From NCBI GenBank assembly GCA_963808815.1, contig CAWEGI010000003.1:146304-210303 (forward strand): 64,000 bases of DNA, given 5' to 3'. Origin of the DNA: DATBLE01 sp963808815 (GTDB lineage Bacteria > Actinomycetota > Thermoleophilia > Gaiellales > Gaiellaceae). The notes beneath the pieces were generated by a model. That model was given only the letters and a program-made list of their open reading frames with translations. It ran no database searches and was not told the origin of the DNA. Below, in pieces: positions 37,356 to 45,536 of this stretch. Position numbers and translations under genes: made by a program. The number at the start of each line of letters is the position of its first letter. Positions within the stretch are counted from its first letter, which is position 1.

Positions 37356-38455
37356 CTGCCGGAGGCGATCGCTGCCTGGATCGCCGGCCAGGCCGGGCGT
37401 GTCGAGCCGTTCGGACGGATCAGGTTGTAGTGGTCTTCGGGAGAGGGTTTCCCGAAGGTGTAGACGAAGCTGCGAGGCACGAACGAGCGCCACTGGTCGT
37501 CGACGAGGACGAGAGCCTCCCGCTCGTATTCGGCCTGCGTCTGCTCGTCGACCGAGTCGCGCCGAGCAGGATCCGTGCTCCAGCCGAGCTCAGTGATCCA
37601 GATCGGCTTGTCCGCTCCGGCCTGCTGGGCCATGCTCCGGGTAATCAGCAGGCGGTCGAAGCGTCCCGTCGGAGGAGCGACGGTGTCACCGGGACTCTGC
37701 GCGCCGCAGTAGAGGTGCACACTCCAGGCGTCGACGAGCCGAGACCGCCAGAGGTCCGGATCGGCCCTGAGGAGCGGATCGAGCCAGTCGCTGATCGACG
37801 GGCCCCCGAGAGCGTAGGCGTCGCCCGAGGCGAGAACCTGCATCGACCGGTCGCGTGCCTTGATCGCTGTCGCGGCGACCCGGACGAGCCTGGCGTAGCC
37901 GGCAGGGTCGGGTCCTCCCTGCCAGAACGCGCCCAGCCACGGTTCGTTCCAGATCTCGATCGCGGTCAGCGGAGACGGAGCCAGCCGGGGATTCGCCCTC
38001 CAGAACGTGCCCCTGACACCGTATCGGCCTGTCACGGCCGAGACGAAGCGGGCGAAGTCCGCCGGGTCGGTCGGAGGGTACTTGTCACTCTCAGGGTGAC
38101 CGGTTGCCCAACCGGGTGCGTAGGTGGCGATCGCGAGAACCTTGATACCGAGCTGCGCAGCGTTGCGCATGAGGGCATCGGTGCGGAGCCAGCGGAACTG
38201 TCCCTGGCTCGGCTCGATCGTGCTCCACGTGAAGTCTTCGCGGACCCAAGTGATCCCGCCGTCGCGCGCTGCGCGCAGGTAGCGGTAGCCCTCGGCCGCG
38301 GGAAGCCACACCGTGCTCGTCGAAAGTCCGACCCGGTCGTTGGCGGAGCCCTCGGGCACGGGCAAACCAAGATCGGCCGCACCGGCGCTTACGACCAGAA
38401 TCAGGGCGGCTACGATCGCCGTCAGTGTGGGCCAGGGGCGACCCACGGCCGACAA
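37352..38455 (-). CDS. Secreted TIM-barrel glycoside hydrolase-like protein
   Basis: 367 residues. A signal peptide/anchor (LTAIVAALILVVSAGAA) is followed by a GH39/GH5-like barrel: GITWVREDFTWSTIEPSQG, VLAIATYAPGWA, IEIWNEPWLGAFW (acid/base Glu), DAWSVHLYCGAQ and PIWITELGWST (nucleophile Glu). Full length for a single-domain enzyme. Likely to cut or remodel the EPS outside the membrane. It is the second such barrel in the locus; the one at 9646 carries Ig repeats instead of standing alone. Confidence 0.83.
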   Translation of the reverse strand: MSAVGRPWPTLTAIVAALILVVSAGAADLGLPVPEGSANDRVGLSTSTVWLPAAEGYRYLRAARDGGITWVREDFTWSTIEPSQGQFRWLRTDALMRNAAQLGIKVLAIATYAPGWATGHPESDKYPPTDPADFARFVSAVTGRYGVRGTFWRANPRLAPSPLTAIEIWNEPWLGAFWQGGPDPAGYARLVRVAATAIKARDRSMQVLASGDAYALGGPSISDWLDPLLRADPDLWRSRLVDAWSVHLYCGAQSPGDTVAPPTGRFDRLLITRSMAQQAGADKPIWITELGWSTDPARRDSVDEQTQAEYEREALVLVDDQWRSFVPRSFVYTFGKPSPEDHYNLIRPNGSTRPAWPAIQAAIASGS

Positions 38456-38556
38456 AGTGTACCGCGACCACGTTTCGCTGTGTCCGTCCGAATCGGTCTG
38501 GCGGTACGAAGCGAACGCAGGTTTAATGCAATGGGCATGGCGGGGGTCGCCAGGTC

Positions 38557-38585
38557 TTGAAAGGCGATCTGGCTCGCGCTATACC
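38557..38585 (+). promoter_or_regulatory. Sigma-70-type promoter of the priming sugar transferase
   Basis: TTGAAA (38557–38562), a 17-bp spacer and TATACC (38580–38585), about 80 bp before the start codon at 38666. Among the best -35/-10 pairs in the window. The leader of about 75 nt has no obvious structure. Confidence 0.7.
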
Positions 38586-38665
38586 AGGTATGGGGAGAGA
38601 GGCGAAGTGAGAGGCGACATCAGTCTGTGTGTCCTTGCCGTCGGCGCGGAGGACGTCGTTTTCGA

Positions 38666-40174
38666 ATGCTCGACCGTGAGTCCATATCCGTGAAGTCGGA
38701 GGGCGATCTGGTGACGCTGGACCTCGCGGGGACCCACGTCCACGCACCCGTTACCGGAACGTACGACGCTGCGCTCCGAGGCGATCGATTCTGGGCGAGC
38801 GTCCGTTTCGGAGTCGATCTGGCGCTGCTGGTCATCGCCGCGGCGATCGCCGCCCTCTGGTCGCGCGGCACGGTGACCCTCGAGACCGGCGTGCTCTGGC
38901 CGGCCGTCTTCGCCCTGATCGTCGTCGTCATGTCCTACGTCCGCGGGGCGTATCGACGGCGCGTGAAGATCGAGACCCTCGACGGGCTCCGCTCGACGGG
39001 CTGGGTGCTGGCAGTGGCGACGAGCGTCGTCGTCACCCTGAGCGTGTTCATCGGCGATGCGCCGGATGTCGCTGCACGCGAAACGGTGCGGCTGGGCCTG
39101 TGCGCGGCGCTGCTCATCGCAGGGGGTCGAATCGCCGTCGACTTCTGGCAGGTCCGGACGAGACGGCAGGGCCAGGCCCTCGTGCCGACCCTGATCGTCG
39201 GCGCTGGGCACATCGGCCGGATGACTGCCAAGCGGCTGCTCGAGCACCCCGACTTGGGGCTCCGGCCGATCGGCTTCCTCGACAAGGAGCCGCTCGTCCT
39301 GGAGGACAGCCCGCTGCGCGTGCCGGTGCTGGGCGCCAGTTGGGACTTCGACAGGATCGTCGCGGAGCACGAGGTCGGGCAGGTGATCGTGACCTTCTCG
39401 ACCGCCCCGAGTGAGGTGCTCCTGCGGATCGTGAACCGCTGCGAGGAGCGTGGCATCGACGTCTCGCTCGTCCCGCGCCTGTTCGAGAAGGTGACCGAGC
39501 GCCTGACGATCGAGCACCTCGGCGGCCTGCCGCTGATCACGTCGTATCCGAGCAACCCCCGCGGATGGCAGTTCGCGGTCAAGTACGCGCTGGACAAGCT
39601 CTTTGCGCTGTTCATGCTCTTCCTGCTGTCTCCGGTGATGATCGGCTGCGCGATCGCGGTCGCGATCTCGCTGGGTCGGCCGGTCTTCTTCCGCCAGCGT
39701 CGCGTCGGCTACGACGGTCGCGAGTTCGAGATGCTCAAGTTCCGCTCCCTGCGACCCGGTGGGCTCTACCCGGACAGACCCGACGACCTGCCGGACGACA
39801 CGGCTCCCGGAGGCTTCGGCAACGAGGATCGCGTGACCCGGGTTGGATCGTTCCTGCGCAGGAGCTCGCTCGACGAGCTGCCTCAGCTGATCAACGTCCT
39901 CAAGGGCGAGATGTCGCTCGTCGGCCCTCGCCCGGAGCGCCCCGAGTTCGTCGAGCTCTTCGAGCCACGCATCCATCGGTACGACGACCGTCACCGCGTC
40001 AGGGCCGGCATCACCGGCTGGGCGCAGATCAACGGGCTCCGCGGCCAGACCTCGCTGTCGGACCGGGTCGAGTGGGACAACTACTACATCGAGAACTTCT
40101 CGCTGTGGCTCGACCTGAAGATCGTCGGCCGGACGATCCTGACGCTACCGCGTCACTCCAAGGTCGACCGGTAG
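38666..40174 (+). CDS. Polyprenyl-phosphate sugar phosphotransferase (EPS priming enzyme, WbaP/CpsE-like)
   Basis: 502 residues from ATG 38666 with GGAGG 12 nt upstream. Four or five N-terminal membrane helices, a CoA-binding-like Rossmann region (TLIVGAGHIGRMTAKRLLEH), then the catalytic core: DKLFALFMLFLLSPVMI helix, FRQRRVGYDGREFEMLKFRS, SSLDELPQLINVLKGEMSLV, GPRPERPEFVELFE and RAGITGWAQINGLRGQTS. It moves a sugar-1-phosphate from a UDP-sugar to undecaprenyl phosphate, starting the repeat unit. Stands alone with its own promoter. Confidence 0.93.
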   Translation: MLDRESISVKSEGDLVTLDLAGTHVHAPVTGTYDAALRGDRFWASVRFGVDLALLVIAAAIAALWSRGTVTLETGVLWPAVFALIVVVMSYVRGAYRRRVKIETLDGLRSTGWVLAVATSVVVTLSVFIGDAPDVAARETVRLGLCAALLIAGGRIAVDFWQVRTRRQGQALVPTLIVGAGHIGRMTAKRLLEHPDLGLRPIGFLDKEPLVLEDSPLRVPVLGASWDFDRIVAEHEVGQVIVTFSTAPSEVLLRIVNRCEERGIDVSLVPRLFEKVTERLTIEHLGGLPLITSYPSNPRGWQFAVKYALDKLFALFMLFLLSPVMIGCAIAVAISLGRPVFFRQRRVGYDGREFEMLKFRSLRPGGLYPDRPDDLPDDTAPGGFGNEDRVTRVGSFLRRSSLDELPQLINVLKGEMSLVGPRPERPEFVELFEPRIHRYDDRHRVRAGITGWAQINGLRGQTSLSDRVEWDNYYIENFSLWLDLKIVGRTILTLPRHSKVDR

Positions 40175-40184
40175 CGGAGCCCCG

Positions 40185-41180
40185 CTAGACGGCGGCGGCG
40201 AGCTCTGCCCGCTCGAACGCGATCACGTCGGCAAGGATCTCGTCGAGCGTGCGCTCCGGCGCCCAGCCGATCGCTGCCTGGATCTTCTCGATCGCCGGGA
40301 CGCGGTGGAGCATGTCGTCGATCCCGAGCCCGTATACCTGGTCGTACGGGACGTAGACGAGTTCCGACTTCGACCCGGTGAGCTCGAGCACGCGTTGCGC
40401 GAGCTCGAGGATCGAGATCCAGTTGCGCGAGCCGACGTTGAAGATCTCCCCCGACGTCGAGGGCGTGTCCATCAGGCCCTGGAGCGCTCTGATCGTGTCC
40501 TGGACGTGGGAGAAGGTCCGCGTCTGGCTTCCGTCCCCGTGCACCTCCAACGCCGTCCCGGCCACCGCCGCTTGCGCGAAGCGGGCGACGACCATCCCGT
40601 ACTGCCCGCTCTGGCGGGGCCCGACGGTGTTGAAGAGGCGTGCGATCACGAAGTCCAGGCCGCGCTCCTGACGATAGGCCAGTGCGAGGTACTCGTCCAT
40701 CGCCTTCGAGTCGGCGTACAGCCAGCGCTTCTGCGTGGTCGGCCCGTAGACCCGGCGTGCGTCCTCACGAAGCGGCTCTTCGGTGCGATGGTCGCCGTAC
40801 ACCTCCGAGGTCGACGCGACGAGTACCCGCTTGCCGAACCGGGTGCAGTGGTCGAGCACGATCTCCGACCCTTCGAGGTTGGTCACGATCGTATGCACCG
40901 GACGCTCGACGATCAGGCGCGGGCCGACGGCCGCGGCGAGGTGGTACACGACGTCGCACTTGTTCACGAGTTCGTTCACGACCGCCGGCTTCAGCACCGA
41001 GTCGACGACGAGGTGGAACTCGCCGCGCGGCATCAGGTGCTCGACGTTGCGCATCGAGCCGGTGGAGAGGTCGTCGAGCGCGTAGACGTCCCAGCCGTCC
41101 TCCAGGAGCCGCTCGCAGAGATGCGACCCGATGAAGCCGGCGCCGCCCGTGACGAGTGCCCGACCCTTCACGGGAAGCAA
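40185..41180 (-). CDS. NDP-sugar epimerase/dehydratase (extended SDR)
   Basis: 331 residues from TTG 41180; GTG 41171 giving VKGRALVTGGAGFIG is an equally good start. TGGAGFIGSHLCERLL binds NAD, HLAAAVGPRLIVERP and STSEVYGDH line the pocket, and RLFNTVGPRQSGQYGMV is the RxFNxxGP motif; the catalytic Tyr is in WLYADSKAMDEY (YxxSK). Resembles UDP-glucuronate decarboxylase/UDP-glucose 4-epimerase enzymes. Convergent with the priming transferase (10 bp between stops). Confidence 0.85.
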   Translation of the reverse strand: MLPVKGRALVTGGAGFIGSHLCERLLEDGWDVYALDDLSTGSMRNVEHLMPRGEFHLVVDSVLKPAVVNELVNKCDVVYHLAAAVGPRLIVERPVHTIVTNLEGSEIVLDHCTRFGKRVLVASTSEVYGDHRTEEPLREDARRVYGPTTQKRWLYADSKAMDEYLALAYRQERGLDFVIARLFNTVGPRQSGQYGMVVARFAQAAVAGTALEVHGDGSQTRTFSHVQDTIRALQGLMDTPSTSGEIFNVGSRNWISILELAQRVLELTGSKSELVYVPYDQVYGLGIDDMLHRVPAIEKIQAAIGWAPERTLDEILADVIAFERAELAAAV

Positions 41181-41217
41181 GCCTAGCGGAGGCTCCGCAC
41201 GGCCCCCACGCGTATAC

Positions 41218-41244
41218 GGCGGGGGCTCCTCGGAGGCCCCCGCC
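41218..41244. repeat. GC-rich inverted repeat in a divergent intergenic region
   Basis: Perfect 9-bp stem (41218–41226 / 41236–41244) with 9-nt loop, plus a second small palindrome GCGGAGGCTCCGC at 41186–41198. They lie upstream of both neighbouring genes rather than after one, so they may form a 5' leader structure of the epimerase mRNA or block read-through; no riboswitch family was recognised. Confidence 0.5.
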
Positions 41245-41330
41245 GCGCCGAACGTCCTTTCCCCTTCCGGCCGGACTTACACACCCGCCGGCGACCAGGT
41301 CGCCTTCCCGGCTACCGGAGCGGTTCGTAC

Positions 41331-41359
41331 TTGACGCCGGCCTGGGGTGTGAGTAATTT
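41331..41359 (+). promoter_or_regulatory. Sigma-70-type promoter of the sulfate importer operon
   Basis: TTGACG (41331–41336), a 17-bp spacer and TAATTT (41354–41359). The start of transcription would be near 41366, giving a leader of about 35 nt with AAGGGG just before the ATG at 41401. Confidence 0.75.
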
Positions 41360-41400
41360 CCATCAAGTCCGTAGAGAAAGTCGATAGATAAGGGGTGTCA

Positions 41401-42399
41401 ATGAGACGGATTGTCCTTGCTTCTTGTGTAGTGCTCGCTGCGCTGACGGTGACCGCGATCGCCGGCGCCTCGAGCAAGGACGGCAGCCTGTCGGTCGTCG
41501 CCTATTCGACGCCGAAGACGGTGTACGGGAAGATCATCCAGGCGTGGCAGCAGACCGCCGACGGCAAGGGCGTCTCGTTCACCCAGTCCTACGCGGCCTC
41601 CACCGACCAGGCGCGGGCGGTCGCGGCCGGCCTGAAGGCCGACCTGGTCTTCCTCTCGACCGGCGACGACGTGAACATCCTCGTCGACGCCGGCCTGATC
41701 GACAAGAACTGGGACAAGCAGGCCTACAAGGGGATCGAGGCCGACACGGTGGTCGTATTCGCCGTCCGCAACGGCAACCCCAAGCACATCAAGAACTGGT
41801 CTGACCTGGTCAAGCCGGGCGTCCAGGTGGTGACGCCGAACCCGTTCAGCTCCGGATCGGCCAAGTGGAACATCCTCGCTGCCTACGGCGCGCAGCGGCG
41901 CCTCGGCAAGAGTGACGCTCAGGCTCAGGCGTTCGTCAAGAAGCTCTTCCAGCATGTCGTCTCGCAGGACACCTCCGGCCGGAACGCGACCAACACGTTC
42001 CTGTCCGGCAAGGGCGACGTCCTGCTCACCTACGAGAGCGAGGCGCTGACCTCGCGGGCGGCCGGGACGGACATCCAGTACGTGATCCCCCGCCAGACGA
42101 TGCTGATCGAGTTGCCGATCGCGGTCTTGAAGTCGAGCTCGAACAAGGAACTCGCGAACAGGTTCATCCGCTTCACCAAGAGCTCGGTCGCCCAGGATCT
42201 GTTCGGCCAGTACGGCTGGCGTCCGGTCAACCCGACGGTCGCGAAGAAGTACGCGTCGAAGTACCCGTCGAGGCCCGGCATCTTCAGGATCGACGACAAG
42301 ATCTTCGGCGGCTGGCGGACGGTCGACAAGAAGTGGTTCAGCCAGAGCGGGATCATGACCGGGATCGAGCGCAGTGTCGGGGGGCCAACCTCTGGCTAG
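41401..42399 (+). CDS. cysP: Sulfate/thiosulfate ABC transporter substrate-binding protein
   Basis: 332 residues from ATG 41401 (AAGGGG site); a GTG two codons earlier is less likely. Signal sequence IVLASCVVLAALTVTAIAGA, then the Sbp/CysP fold: VVAYSTPKTVYGKII, GLKADLVFLSTGDDVNIL, VTPNPFSSGSAKWNIL (oxyanion-binding loop), GKGDVLLTYESEA and YGWRPVNPTV. No clear lipobox follows the signal sequence, so a lipid anchor is doubtful. First gene of a four-gene operon; sulfate feeds cysteine synthesis and perhaps PAPS. Confidence 0.92.
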   Translation: MRRIVLASCVVLAALTVTAIAGASSKDGSLSVVAYSTPKTVYGKIIQAWQQTADGKGVSFTQSYAASTDQARAVAAGLKADLVFLSTGDDVNILVDAGLIDKNWDKQAYKGIEADTVVVFAVRNGNPKHIKNWSDLVKPGVQVVTPNPFSSGSAKWNILAAYGAQRRLGKSDAQAQAFVKKLFQHVVSQDTSGRNATNTFLSGKGDVLLTYESEALTSRAAGTDIQYVIPRQTMLIELPIAVLKSSSNKELANRFIRFTKSSVAQDLFGQYGWRPVNPTVAKKYASKYPSRPGIFRIDDKIFGGWRTVDKKWFSQSGIMTGIERSVGGPTSG

Positions 42400-43235
42400 C
42401 GCCGCACCGACAGCAGCGGCCGCGCCGCGCGGTTCGAGCTGGGCGAGGGAGAGGGCGGAGACCGCCCTCTCCCTCGGCTTTGTCACGGGCTACCTCACGC
42501 TGATCGTCGTGCTCCCGCTCGCCGCGCGTGGTCGCGGCCTCCGGGGAGGACGGCTGGTCGGGCTTCTGGTCGGCCGTGTCGAACCCGGAGGCGGTGGCCG
42601 CGCTGAAGCTGAGCGTGATCGTGGCCGTTCTCGCGGCGCTGGTCAACGCCGTCTTCGGGACGATCACCGCCTGGGTGCTCGTCCGCGACCGCTTCCCCGG
42701 GCGGTCGATCGTGAACAGCGTCATCGACCTGCCGTTCGCGCTGCCGACGATCGTCGCCGGCCTCGTCCTGCTCGCGCTGTACAGCCCCAACTCGCCGATC
42801 GGCGTCCACCTCGCGTTCACGAGGTGGGCGATCTTCATGGCGCTGCTGTTCGTCACCCTGCCGTTCGTCGTCCGGACGGTGCAGCCGGTGCTGCTCGAGC
42901 TCGACACCGACATGGAGGAGGCGGCGCGCTCGCTCGGCGCCTCGGAGCTCACCGTCTTCCGGCGGATCGTCCTGCCGAACATCATGCCCGGGATCCTGTC
43001 GGGGATTGCGCTCGCATTCGCCAGGGCTGTCGGGGAGATCGGCTCGGTCGTCCTGATCTCGGGGAACAACCCGTTCCACACCGAGGTCGCCTCCGTCTAC
43101 GTCCTCAACCAGGTGCACTCGGGCCAACGGGCGGCCGCCGCGTCGGTCGCGGTCGTTCTGCTCGTGATCTCCTTCGCGATCCTGCTGCTCGTCGGCGGGA
43201 TCCGCCGGCTCGCCACGAGGCACGAGTATGCGTAG
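42374..43235 (+). CDS. cysT: Sulfate ABC transporter permease, single frameshift near the start
   Basis: The N-terminal about 50 residues (ALSLGFVTGYLTLIVVLPLA) and the rest (VVAASGEDGWSGFW…) are in different frames; one extra base near 42,526 explains this. The remainder has the usual six helices and the ABC-contact EAA loop EEAARSLGASELTVFRRIVL. GTG start at 42374 overlaps the cysP end by 26 bp. Single shift in an otherwise intact operon gene suggests a base-call error. Confidence 0.87.
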
Positions 43236-44007
43236 GCTCGGGCTCCGCGGCGTCGCGCTCGGCTACCTGGCGATCGTGCTGCTCGGCCCGCTCGCGATGA
43301 TCTTCTGGAAGACGTTCGAGCACGGTTTCGAACCCTTCTGGGACTCCGTCACGACTCCGGAGACCCTGACCGCGTTCAAGAACACGCTCCTGATCACGGC
43401 CATCGCGGTCCCGCTCAACACCGTGTTCGGGATCGTGTGCGCCCTGGCGATCGTCCGCCGGCGCTTTCCGGGCAAGGGGATCGTCAACGCGTTCATCGAC
43501 CTGCCGCTGGCGGTGTCGCCGGTGGTGGTCGGTGTGTCGCTCTTCCTGCTCTACGGACGCGGCGGCTGGTTCTACGGCCCGTTCAACGATCACGGGATCG
43601 AGATCCTGTTCGCGCTGCCGGCAATGGTGATCGCGACGATGTTCGTCTCACTGCCGTTCGTCGCGCGCGAGGTGGTGCCGACGCTGCGGGAGATCGGCGA
43701 GGAGCAGGAGCAGGCCGCCCACACGCTCGGCGCGTCGGGCTGGCAGACCTTCTGGCGGATCACGCTCCCCTCGATCCGCTGGGCCGTGATCTACGGCGTC
43801 GTGCTCACCACCGCGCGCTGCCTGGGCGAGTACGGCGCGGTCGCCGTCGTCCACGGCTACAAGATGACGGCCACGCTGCAGGTGCAGGACTACTACGAGA
43901 ACTTCAACCAGTCCGGCGCGTATGGTGTGTCGCTGATGCTCGCCGTCATGGCCGTCATCGTCCTGGTCAGCATGATCCTGATCAGGCCGAGAGAGGCGCA
44001 CGACTAG
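43228..44007 (+). CDS. cysW: Sulfate ABC transporter permease
   Basis: 259 residues overlapping the cysT stop by 8 bp. Six membrane helices, with LPLAVSPVVVGVSLFLLYG in the centre and the cytoplasmic coupling loop EEQEQAAHTLGASGWQTFWR. Pairs with CysT to form the import channel. Full family length. Confidence 0.92.
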   Translation: MRRLGLRGVALGYLAIVLLGPLAMIFWKTFEHGFEPFWDSVTTPETLTAFKNTLLITAIAVPLNTVFGIVCALAIVRRRFPGKGIVNAFIDLPLAVSPVVVGVSLFLLYGRGGWFYGPFNDHGIEILFALPAMVIATMFVSLPFVAREVVPTLREIGEEQEQAAHTLGASGWQTFWRITLPSIRWAVIYGVVLTTARCLGEYGAVAVVHGYKMTATLQVQDYYENFNQSGAYGVSLMLAVMAVIVLVSMILIRPREAHD

Positions 44008-44012
44008 TTCCG

Positions 44013-44969
<957 letters not shown>

Positions 44970-44987
44970 CGAAGCGGTCTCCGGCTC

Positions 44988-45449
44988 CTATGGGTGCGGC
45001 GCCCAGGCTTCCGGGTCGGAGACGAGATCGCGGACGACCGCCGGCAGCTCTCCGGAGGCGACGTCGGCCAGCGTCACCGCCTCTAGCACCGAGCGCAGGC
45101 TCGCGCGCACGGCGATCCAGACGTCCTTGAGCGGCTCGGCCGTCCCCTGGTAGGAGATCGAGTCCGGACGCACACCGCGGACGTTCGCGAGCGGCCCCTC
45201 GACTGCGCGGATGACCTCGGCGAGCGTGATCTCCGCTGCGGGCCGGGCGAGCCAGTAGCCGCCCTCCGCGCCGCGCTGGCTGCGGACGAGCCCCGCGTGC
45301 CGAAGGTCGCCGAGGATGTTCTCGAGGAACTTGAGCGGCACCTCCTGGGCCTGGGCGATCCGCTCGCCTTTGACGTGGCCTTCGCCCTCGGCGGCCGCGA
45401 GCTGGATGCAAGCCCGCAGCGCGTAGTCGGCCTTGGCTGAGACGCGCAC
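44988..45449 (-). CDS. Rrf2-family transcriptional regulator
   Basis: 153 residues from GTG 45449, giving the family start VRVSAKADYALRACIQLAAA; upstream in-frame codons overlap clpC and are not used. The winged helix is KGERIAQAQEVPLKFLENIL…RSQRGAEGGYWLARP. The three cysteines that bind an Fe-S cluster in IscR are absent, so it is nearer to CymR, which senses cysteine status with CysK. Convergent with cysA by 18 bp; control of the sulfate operon is likely but inferred. Confidence 0.85.
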   Translation of the reverse strand: MRVSAKADYALRACIQLAAAEGEGHVKGERIAQAQEVPLKFLENILGDLRHAGLVRSQRGAEGGYWLARPAAEITLAEVIRAVEGPLANVRGVRPDSISYQGTAEPLKDVWIAVRASLRSVLEAVTLADVASGELPAVVRDLVSDPEAWAPHP

Positions 45450-45518
45450 AATGCAATTCTGACCGAACGCCTTTCCCCGGACCTGGGCGGGGCGCCCGGG
45501 CTGGTCGCACCCCTTGGG

Positions 45519-45524
45519 TACAAT
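45519..45524 (+). promoter_or_regulatory. Candidate -10 box of clpC with very short leader
   Basis: TACAAT (4 to 5 matches to consensus) ends 12 bp before the GTG start at 45537; no -35 of quality is 16–18 bp upstream and no ribosome-binding site precedes the GTG. This would give a nearly leaderless mRNA. Confidence 0.4.
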
Positions 45525-45536
45525 GCCGTTCCACCA

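Noticed and set aside
36725..38560. A 611-codon frame continuing from the GT2 through the convergent hydrolase
   Set aside because: Only the first ~180 codons are GT2; the rest is antisense to a signal-peptide-bearing barrel protein.
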